DNA of 11,172 nt, taken from Pontiella desulfatans. GTDB taxonomy: Bacteria > Verrucomicrobiota > Kiritimatiellia > Kiritimatiellales > Pontiellaceae. Under the pieces are notes generated by a model that was not told where the DNA came from, searched no databases, and saw nothing but the letters and a program-made list of their open reading frames with translations. Shown in pieces: positions 1 to 4,740 of this stretch (position 1 is its first letter; every line of letters begins with the position of its first letter). The stretch is taken from assembly GCA_029287275.1 (NCBI GenBank), contig JARFRL010000478.1, positions 1 to 11,172 on the forward strand. Reading direction: 5' to 3'. The position numbers and the translations under genes were made by a program.

Positions 1-52
1 CCCTTACATACTGCGGTTTTTTTCGTGTTGTCGTCTTCTTGCGCGCGGCCAT
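1..52 (-). CDS. N-terminal fragment of a basic protein, possibly cell-division protein FtsQ (partial)
   Basis: An open frame starts at the ATG whose first base is 52 and leaves the window after 17 codons. It reads MAARKKTTTRKKPQYVR, a strongly basic start. An AGGGA ribosome site (bases 61-65) lies 8 bases upstream, and the gene starts 28 bases after the ddl stop on the same strand, so it is probably co-transcribed with ddl. In many bacteria the gene directly after ddl is ftsQ, whose product has a short, positively charged cytoplasmic tail before its single membrane segment. The fragment fits that, but it is too short to prove identity. The neighbouring ATG at 57 runs into a stop within 18 codons and is not a credible alternative. 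Confidence 0.4.
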   Translation of the reverse strand, partial: MAARKKTTTRKKPQYVR

Positions 53-80
53 TCCATAGGTCCCTGAATGAATTTTCGAA

Positions 81-968
81 CTATAGATGAGCCAATTCCA
101 TGATGCGACAGCAAAGCTCGGAAAAACTGATTCCGGCGGCCCGCGCGGCCTTGGGAAGCAGGCTCGTCTCGGTGAATCCCGGGATGGCGTTCAGCTCAAG
201 CACATAGGGTTTATTCTCGGGCGACAGGCGAAAATCGACCCGTCCGAAGCTTTCCGCGCCCAGACAGTCGAAGGTTTGCAGGGCGATTTCGCGCAGCTCC
301 GCGGCGAGGTTCTCGTCCAATTCCGCGGGACAGACATAGGCGGTGTCGCCGGTGACGTATTTCGCCTCGTAGTCGTACCACTCGGCGTTCGGCTTGATTT
401 CCACCACCGGCAGGGTCTGGCCGTCGACCACGCCCACGGTCAGCTCGCGGCCGGGGATGTATTCCTCCACCAGCACGTCGTCCGAATAGCTCGCGGCGTC
501 GGCGAACGCGGCTTTAAAATCCGCTTCGGCGAACACCAGATGACACCCCATGCTGGAGCCTTCCCGCGGCGGCTTGACCACCAACGGAACGTTGATTTCG
601 CGGTCGGCGGCGGATCGAAGCACTTGGCCGCGCGGCACCGGAACGCCGTTTTCCGCCAAGCGCGCGCGGGTGAGCACCTTATCGAACGAGACGCGGCTGG
701 ATTCCGCGCCGGAGCCGGTGAACAGAACGCCATACTCCGTCAGTCGCTGTTGAATCTCGCCGTCCTCGCCGAATTGGCCGTGCAGCGCGATGAAAACCGC
801 CTCGATCCCATCCGGAAGCAAGAAATCCTTATTGTCCACGTCGATCTCGACGACGTCGTAGCCGCCCTCCCGCAAACCGCGCGCGACCGCCGCGCCGGAC
901 CGGAGCGATACTTCGCGCTCGGACGAGATTCCGCCTTTTAAAACGGCTATGTTCTGAAACTTACGCAT
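81..968 (-). CDS. ddl: D-alanine--D-alanine ligase
   Basis: This cytoplasmic ATP-grasp enzyme joins two D-alanines, using ATP, to make the dipeptide that ends the peptidoglycan stem peptide. At 295 residues it has the usual bacterial Ddl length. Visible motifs, in order: GGISSEREVSLRSG (12-25) with the catalytic Glu17; LHGQFGEDG (62-70); Lys97 and Lys131 (in VVKPPREGSSMG) as ATP-binding lysines; EEYIPGRELTVG (167-178); WYDYEAKY (196-203), whose tyrosine favours D-Ala over D-lactate as second substrate; GRVDF (240-244); and LELNAIPGFTETSLLPK with Glu256 and Asn258 as metal ligands. The start is supported by AAGGA (977-981), 8 bases upstream. The start codon overlaps the stop of a 30-residue ORF. 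A basic, possibly FtsQ-like gene follows 28 bases downstream, which suggests a small remnant of the division/cell-wall cluster without murB or murC alongside. Confidence 0.95.
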   Translation of the reverse strand: MRKFQNIAVLKGGISSEREVSLRSGAAVARGLREGGYDVVEIDVDNKDFLLPDGIEAVFIALHGQFGEDGEIQQRLTEYGVLFTGSGAESSRVSFDKVLTRARLAENGVPVPRGQVLRSAADREINVPLVVKPPREGSSMGCHLVFAEADFKAAFADAASYSDDVLVEEYIPGRELTVGVVDGQTLPVVEIKPNAEWYDYEAKYVTGDTAYVCPAELDENLAAELREIALQTFDCLGAESFGRVDFRLSPENKPYVLELNAIPGFTETSLLPKAARAAGISFSELCCRIMELAHL

Positions 969-1053
969 GGAGCACGTCCTTGATCGCGGCGATCACGTCG
1001 TTAATGTCGAAATCGGCCATGGAAGGACAAAACGGCGGGAATTCGGCTCTCAT
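961..1053 (-). CDS. 30-residue small ORF translationally coupled to ddl
   Basis: An ATG at 1053 opens a 30-codon frame with a GAGG ribosome site (1061-1064) 7 bases upstream. Its TAA stop (963-961) overlaps the ddl start codon by 8 bases, and the ddl ribosome site lies inside it. The last 19 residues read MADFDINDVIAAIKDVLHA. They look like an acidic amphipathic helix, and their codons end mostly in G or C like the neighbouring genes. I recognise no family. It may be a real small protein, a leader peptide that couples translation into ddl, the remnant of a lost gene, or chance. A shorter form starting at the internal ATG (1020) has no visible ribosome site. Real translation is an inference. 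Confidence 0.4.
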   Translation of the reverse strand: MRAEFPPFCPSMADFDINDVIAAIKDVLHA

Positions 1054-1067
1054 CGGCTGACCTCGGT

Positions 1068-1097
1068 TTGGATTGGTTGAAAAGGCCTGAATCTAAT
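1068..1097 (+). promoter_or_regulatory. Candidate sigma-70-type promoter for the DUF167-metal transporter operon
   Basis: On the plus strand, TCTAAT (1092-1097) matches the -10 box at 5 of 6 positions. A weaker TTGGAT (1068-1073, 3 of 6) sits 18 bases upstream. The start would fall near 1104, giving a leader of about 30 bases before the ATG at 1135. The weak -35 makes this less certain than the minus-strand partner. Confidence 0.3.
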
Positions 1098-1118
1098 GCT
1101 TAACTCGGGGCGACTCAA
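1090..1118 (-). promoter_or_regulatory. Candidate sigma-70-type promoter for the small ORF and ddl
   Basis: On the minus strand, TTGAGT (1118-1113) and TAGATT (1095-1090) are separated by exactly 17 bases. Each box matches the consensus at 4 of 6 positions. Transcription would start near 1083, about 30 bases before the small ORF. The -10 box overlaps that of the candidate divergent promoter. This is a sequence match only. Confidence 0.4.
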
Positions 1119-1122
1119 GTTT

Positions 1123-1127
1123 GGAGG
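1123..1127 (+). promoter_or_regulatory. Ribosome binding site that fixes the DUF167 start
   Basis: GGAGG lies 7 bases upstream of the ATG at 1135. It lies inside the longer frame that would begin at 1096, so it argues for the shorter protein. Confidence 0.75.
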
Positions 1128-1134
1128 ATGGCGG

Positions 1135-1431
1135 ATGCCATGGTTTGAAGACAAAGGGGATCATCTGATCATCAACACGCGGGTGGCGCCCCGCGCCGCG
1201 AAGGACGGCATCCAAGGCCTGATGGGCGACGCGCTCAAGGTGCGGATTCAGGCCCCGCCGGTCGATGGCAAGGCCAACGCGTATTTGATCAAGTTCCTGG
1301 CGAAGCAATGGAAGGTTCCGCGGGCCAGTCTGGATATTCTTTCCGGCGAAACCGGCCGGAACAAACGACTACGCGTCGCCAATCCCACGGACGAATTGCG
1401 CGCTCGGTTGTTGTCTTTGGAAAACGGATAA
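1135..1431 (+). CDS. DUF167 (YggU-family) protein
   Basis: This is a 98-residue protein of the DUF167/YggU family, small cytoplasmic alpha/beta proteins whose biochemical role is not established. The family core is plain: an N-terminal strand ending in the TRVAPRAAKDGI-type motif (about 17-28), the signature VRIQAPPVDGKANAYLIKFLA (about 37-57), and ILSGETGRNKRLRV towards the end (about 70-83). The core resembles E. coli YggU. The start at 1135 is preferred because GGAGG sits 7 bases ahead of it and the length then matches the family; an upstream in-frame ATG at 1096 would add 13 residues unlike the family. It is the first gene of an apparent operon, with only 16 bases before the metal-binding lipoprotein gene. 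Whether that link means a shared function is unknown. Confidence 0.9.
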   Translation: MPWFEDKGDHLIINTRVAPRAAKDGIQGLMGDALKVRIQAPPVDGKANAYLIKFLAKQWKVPRASLDILSGETGRNKRLRVANPTDELRARLLSLENG

Positions 1432-1447
1432 GCCATCTATACGAGAG

Positions 1448-2311
1448 ATGAAAGGGTCCTTTTTAATTCTAGCCGCGTTTCTTTTGGTCGGATGCGCCGA
1501 TCAACAGACGACGAATTCGGGATCTCCGACCGTGTTCGCCAGCATTCCGCCGCAGTCGGGACTGCTTAAAGAGCTGGTCGGCGACGCGATGGAAATCCGC
1601 GTTCTGGTTGGCGAGGGTCAGTCGCCCCACAGCTACGAACCGACCGCGCGGCAGTTGGCGCGGCTGAGCGAATCCGACGTCCTTTTCACCATCGGCGCGC
1701 CGTTCGAGCAAGCGCTGTTGTCCAAGATCCGCCCGCTCTATCCGCATCTTCCCATCGTGGAAACCGATGCGGGCGTCATCAAACGAACCATGCCCCACGC
1801 GCATCATGGCCCGGACTGCGCCCACGATCACGGAGCAAAGGATCCGCACGTCTGGCTCAGCCCGAAAAACGCCGTCGTCATCGTGGACAACATGTACGCG
1901 GCGCTGGAGAAATCGGGCCGCGGCGACCAACAAAAGCACGAGGCGCTGGTGGCGCGCCTGAACGCGCTCGACGCCAAGATCGCGGCGCGTCTGGCCCCGT
2001 TCAAAGGAAGCCGCTTCTACGTCTTCCATCCCTCGTTCGGTTATTTCGCGGATGAATATGGCCTGACGCAGGTCCCCATCGAGCTCGAAGGAAAATCACC
2101 CTCCCCGCGGCAGTTGGCCGATCTTATCGAACAGGCTCAAGCGGACGGCGTGAAAGTGATCTTCACGCAAAAACAATTCCCGATCGAAAGCGCGAGAGCC
2201 GTCGCGGACGCGATCGACGGAACGGTCGTCCAGCTGGATCCCCTCGCGGAAGACGTGATCGCCAATCTTGAGCGAATCGCCGAAAGTATCGCTCAGGCGC
2301 TGGAACCATGA
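1448..2311 (+). CDS. Zinc/manganese-type ABC transporter substrate-binding lipoprotein (ZnuA-like)
   Basis: This is the extracytoplasmic metal-binding component of an ABC importer, 287 residues. It begins with a lipoprotein signal peptide (hydrophobic 4-15, lipobox LLVGC with lipidated Cys16), so it should be membrane-anchored. The fold is the cluster A-I (ZnuA/TroA/PsaA) type. Likely metal ligands are His61 (SPHSYEP), His134 (DPHVWLSP), His194 (FHPSFGYF) and Asp264 (QLDPLA). Between the first two lies a short His-rich loop (117-128: H117, H119, H120, H126, H128, plus Cys124). Such loops are typical of zinc importers, so zinc is favoured over manganese, but the sequence does not settle it. 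The ATG at 1448 has only a weak ribosome site, so coupling to the gene 16 bases upstream is plausible. Its stop overlaps the next gene by ATGA. Confidence 0.92.
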   Translation: MKGSFLILAAFLLVGCADQQTTNSGSPTVFASIPPQSGLLKELVGDAMEIRVLVGEGQSPHSYEPTARQLARLSESDVLFTIGAPFEQALLSKIRPLYPHLPIVETDAGVIKRTMPHAHHGPDCAHDHGAKDPHVWLSPKNAVVIVDNMYAALEKSGRGDQQKHEALVARLNALDAKIAARLAPFKGSRFYVFHPSFGYFADEYGLTQVPIELEGKSPSPRQLADLIEQAQADGVKVIFTQKQFPIESARAVADAIDGTVVQLDPLAEDVIANLERIAESIAQALEP

Positions 2312-3048
2312 ATCAGCCCATCCATATCGAGAATCTCGACTTCGCCTACGGGCCCGTCCCCGTGCTCGAAAACGCCAGCCTCACGCTGGGCGAGCGCGAG
2401 TTCGTTTCCATCGTGGGCCCGAACGGCGGCGGTAAAACCACGCTCTTGAAAATCATTCTCGGACTGCTGGAGGCCCAATCCGGCGCGGTTTCCGTGTTCG
2501 GCGAGCATCCACTGGTCGGAAGAAAATGGATCGGGTATCTCCCGCAATACGCCGACCTCGACTCCAAGTTCCCCGTCTCCGCGCTCGACGTGGTGCTAAT
2601 GGGCCGACTGGGAAAAACCCGCCGGCTGGGTTTTTACACGCGGTCCGACCACGACGCCGCCCGCGAGATACTCGCCCGCGTCGGGCTCGAGAAGTTGGAG
2701 AAACGCCCGTTGGCCTCGCTTTCCGGCGGACAAAGGCAGCGCGTCCTCATCGCCCGCGCGCTCGTTTCGGAGCCCAAGCTGCTGTTGCTCGACGAACCCA
2801 CGTCGAGCCTGGACGACTACGTGGAGCGCGAGCTTTATGATCTGCTGCGCGAGCTGAACAAAGAGCTGACCATCGTGGTGGTCTCGCACGACATCGCCTA
2901 TGTCTCGCGCTTCGTGGAAAAGGTGATCTGCGTCAACCGCGCCGTCCACACGCACCCCGTCAGCGAGATCGACGAGAACATCATCCACGAGATGTACGGC
3001 GAGCACGTGCACGCCGTGCGGCACGATCAGGAGCATGGTCATGGGTGA
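2308..3048 (+). CDS. Metal ABC transporter ATP-binding protein (ZnuC-like)
   Basis: This 246-residue cytoplasmic ATPase powers the metal importer encoded with it. All nucleotide-binding motifs are present: Walker A GPNGGGKTT (37-45), Q-loop Gln80, signature LSGGQ (138-142), Walker B LLLLDEP with Asp162-Glu163, D-loop SSLD (166-169), and switch His194. It starts with ATGA overlap on the lipoprotein gene, which indicates translational coupling. The C-terminal 35 residues (212-246) contain eight histidines, with clusters HTH, HVH and EHGH. These lie outside the ATPase core and may bind metal as a sensor or buffer; that is inference. The gene order lipoprotein-ATPase-permease fits a manganese/zinc/iron chelate-type system. 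The exact metal is not determined. Confidence 0.95.
   Translation: MNQPIHIENLDFAYGPVPVLENASLTLGEREFVSIVGPNGGGKTTLLKIILGLLEAQSGAVSVFGEHPLVGRKWIGYLPQYADLDSKFPVSALDVVLMGRLGKTRRLGFYTRSDHDAAREILARVGLEKLEKRPLASLSGGQRQRVLIARALVSEPKLLLLDEPTSSLDDYVERELYDLLRELNKELTIVVVSHDIAYVSRFVEKVICVNRAVHTHPVSEIDENIIHEMYGEHVHAVRHDQEHGHG
3029..3033 (+). promoter_or_regulatory. Ribosome binding site that fixes the permease start
   Basis: AGGAG is only 1 base from the ATG at 3035 but 7 bases from the in-frame ATG at 3041. This makes 3041 the better start. Confidence 0.65.
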
Positions 3049-3871
3049 GTTTTTCCAGGCGCTCCTCCAACACGGCTTTCTACGACACGCCCTGCTCGCG
3101 GGACTGCTCGTCAGCGTTTCAAGCGGCATCGTCGGCACCTATGTCGTGACGCGGCGCATCACCTATCTCGCGGGGGGCATCGCCCACTGCGTGCTCGGCG
3201 GCATGGGATTCGCCCGCTACATGCAGGTGGTTCACGGCTGGACCTACCTGACGCCGATGGTCGGCGCGTTGCTCGCGGCGCTATTGGCCGCGTTCATTAT
3301 CGGCTGGGTGAACATGAAGGCCAAAGAGCGCGTCGACACCGTCATCAGCGCCTTCTGGGGAATGGGCATGGCCATCGGCATCCTGTTCATCGCGAAGACG
3401 CCCGGCTACGGCGAGGACCTGATGGCCTACCTGTTCGGAAACATCTTGCTGGTCACGCGCGGCGACCTGCTCGCGATCGCGGGGCTCGATCTGTTCATCG
3501 CCGCCACCGCCCTGCTCTTTCACAAACAATTCGTCGCGGTTTGTTTCGACGAGGAGTTCGCCCGGCTCCGCGGCGTGAACACCCAACTCTTTTATTTCCT
3601 CATGCTGGCCCTCACCGCGCTGACCGTGGTGCTGATGGTTTCGATCGTCGGCATCGTGATGGTGATCGTCATGCTGACCCTGCCCGCCGCGATCGCCGGC
3701 CGCTTCTGCCTGCGAATGGGAACCATGATGGCGTTGGCCGCGGGCATCTGCGCCCTGCTGACGTTTGGCGGACTCGCGATCAGCTATGGCCCCGACCTGC
3801 CCGCGGGCGCGACGATCATCGTGCTGGCCGGCGTGTCATATTTGATTTCTCTGCTCTTCAACAAACGCTGA
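3041..3871 (+). CDS. Metal ABC transporter permease (ABC-3 family, ZnuB-like)
   Basis: This integral inner-membrane permease of the same metal importer has 276 residues, normal for the ABC-3 family (ZnuB/MntB/TroC). The protein is mostly hydrophobic, with roughly seven to nine membrane segments. Family marks visible are AGGIAHCVLGGMGFARY near 44-60, the YLFGNILLVTRGDL stretch (130-143), and FDEEFARLRGV (169-179), the cytoplasmic helix expected to contact the ATPase. The start at 3041 is chosen over 3035 from the AGGAG spacing. The coding region overlaps the ATPase gene by 8 bases. No strong terminator follows: a short hairpin at 3926-3939 has no T-run, so some read-through into the next genes is possible. 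Confidence 0.93.
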   Translation: MGEFFQALLQHGFLRHALLAGLLVSVSSGIVGTYVVTRRITYLAGGIAHCVLGGMGFARYMQVVHGWTYLTPMVGALLAALLAAFIIGWVNMKAKERVDTVISAFWGMGMAIGILFIAKTPGYGEDLMAYLFGNILLVTRGDLLAIAGLDLFIAATALLFHKQFVAVCFDEEFARLRGVNTQLFYFLMLALTALTVVLMVSIVGIVMVIVMLTLPAAIAGRFCLRMGTMMALAAGICALLTFGGLAISYGPDLPAGATIIVLAGVSYLISLLFNKR

Positions 3872-3962
3872 CTTCGCTCTTTTGAGAAGAACCGCGGCCG
3901 GAAACTCCAGCAACCGCGTGAAAACCCGCCACAGGGCGGCGAACCAACCTTTTCCAGCGCAA
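3872..3962. other. Short intergenic region without a recognised gene
   Basis: Between the permease stop and the sigma-54-like promoter I see no gene. A 5-base-stem hairpin CCGCC-ACAG-GGCGG (3926-3939) is present but is followed by mixed sequence instead of a T-run, so I do not call it a terminator. Activator sites for the downstream promoter would be expected here, but no convincing long inverted repeat is visible. Confidence 0.5.
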
Positions 3963-3978
3963 TGGCACGCCCTCTGCT
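3963..3978 (+). promoter_or_regulatory. Candidate sigma-54 (RpoN) -24/-12 promoter
   Basis: TGGCACGCCCTCTGCT matches the sigma-54 consensus TGGCACG-N4-TTGCW at all but one fixed position. The essential GG (3964-3965) and GC (3976-3977) have the correct 10-base separation. It sits in the only intergenic stretch ahead of the two small paralogous genes. Transcription would start at about 3989, two bases before the ATG at 3991. The message would then be almost leaderless, unless translation begins at the in-frame ATG at 4027. No activator-binding site was recognised in the 90 bases upstream. Confidence 0.5.
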
Positions 3979-3990
3979 TTTATAACGGGT

Positions 3991-4329
3991 ATGACACTGG
4001 GGAAGAAAAAAATAAATCTGATCGATATGGACGTGGGGTTGTTCGTTAGCTACGAACTCACGGCCGAAGCGCTCTCCACCAAACTCTTTCGAATTTTCAC
4101 GCTCAACACCATTCCGCTGAAACGGGTGATGGATCTGCGGGAAGCGGACGAACACGACGTGACCAAGCTCAATCGGCTGAACTGGTTCAGCTTCCTGCCT
4201 TCGCGCCGCACGCTCTGCCCGGTGTACACGTTACAGACCGCCGAAAAATCGCCGCGCATTTTCATGCGCCTCGACCGCGGTTCGCACATGGAAATGAAAA
4301 GCAAGCTAGGTAGCCGTGAGGCGGCGTGA
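3991..4329 (+). CDS. Small protein of unknown function, paralogue of the next gene; possible bacterial PH-like domain
   Basis: The product has 112 residues with no signal peptide and no membrane segment, so it is likely cytoplasmic. It aligns along most of its length with the product of the following gene. Shared positions include SYEL (20-23), LF..F.L..I.L..V..LR.A, NW..FL.S.R, PVY.LQT and F.RL..G.H near the end. The strand-rich pattern, a turn, then a second strand pair and a short final helix recalls small bacterial PH-like domains, but I cannot confirm that family. The ATG at 3991 lacks a clear ribosome site. An alternative in-frame ATG at 4027 would remove the basic first 12 residues and still keep the shared core. 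The last 14 bases overlap the next gene. A sigma-54-like promoter lies just upstream. Coding is well supported by the paralogy; function is unknown. Confidence 0.75.
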   Translation: MTLGKKKINLIDMDVGLFVSYELTAEALSTKLFRIFTLNTIPLKRVMDLREADEHDVTKLNRLNWFSFLPSRRTLCPVYTLQTAEKSPRIFMRLDRGSHMEMKSKLGSREAA

Positions 4330-4684
4330 AGCCATTGGCAAAGCGCTCATCGCTCCGGCTTCGTTAACCGCGCCCTGTTCCTACGAACTTCAAGGCGATC
4401 ACGTCGTGAGTCGGCTTTTCGGTCTCTTTCCCTTGAGCAGAATCCATCTCGGCGCGGTGCATTATCTCAGATTGGCCACCCGCAACGAGGTCTCGCCCGC
4501 GTATTTCATCATGAATTGGCCGCGCTTTCTACTCACAAGCCATCGCGCCGTGAGCCCCGTCTACATCCTCCAAACCCGCAAGGGACACAAATTGTTTCTG
4601 CGGCTCGAAGGCGGCGCCCACTTCCGGTTGCGCCAGGCCATCGCCCGCCACAGCGACCGGCGAAACCACAAGCAGGCCGCCTGA
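4316..4684 (+). CDS. Small protein of unknown function, paralogue of the preceding gene; possible bacterial PH-like domain
   Basis: The product has 122 residues and begins with GTG at 4316, the only credible start upstream of the conserved core; TAGG (4307-4310) stands 5 bases before it. The core (SYELQGDHVV onward, about 22-106) aligns with the preceding protein. Conserved features are the SYEL opening, the LF.LFPLSRIHL strand pair, NW.RFL.S.R, PVYILQT, and FLRLEGGAHF. It is more basic than its partner, with Arg/His/Lys-rich ends. The 14-base overlap suggests coupled translation, as for two subunits made in equal amounts. The gene ends 4 bases before a strong terminator. The identity of this family is not recognised; the PH-like suggestion rests only on the strand pattern. 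Confidence 0.75.
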   Translation: MRRREAIGKALIAPASLTAPCSYELQGDHVVSRLFGLFPLSRIHLGAVHYLRLATRNEVSPAYFIMNWPRFLLTSHRAVSPVYILQTRKGHKLFLRLEGGAHFRLRQAIARHSDRRNHKQAA

Positions 4685-4687
4685 ATG

Positions 4688-4718
4688 AAAAAAGCCCGTC
4701 GCGACGACGGGCTTTTTT
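4688..4718. terminator. Bidirectional rho-independent terminator
   Basis: Six A, then the perfect 8-base stem GCCCGTCG (4694-4701) / CGACGGGC (4705-4712) with a 3-base loop, then six T. It reads as a terminator on both strands. It ends the paralogue pair (stop at 4684) and the convergent dikinase gene (stop at 4741). Confidence 0.93.
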
Positions 4719-4740
4719 AGTTTCAGACTCGGCGCGACGC

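Noticed and set aside
87..941. A 284-codon open frame opposite ddl
   Set aside because: It is antisense to a complete, motif-perfect ligase and has no recognisable domain or codon pattern of its own.
3926..3939. Hairpin CCGCC-ACAG-GGCGG after the permease gene, considered as a terminator
   Set aside because: The stem is only 5 base pairs and no T-run follows on either strand.
3981..3986. TATAAC as a sigma-70 -10 box ahead of the small paralogues
   Set aside because: There is no -35 match at 16-18 bases and no TG extension. It would start transcription inside the first codon. The sigma-54 boxes fit better.
4306..4330. Programmed frameshift fusing the two small paralogues
   Set aside because: The overlap has no slippery heptamer, the second gene has its own GTG and a weak ribosome site, and each product already contains a complete copy of the shared core.
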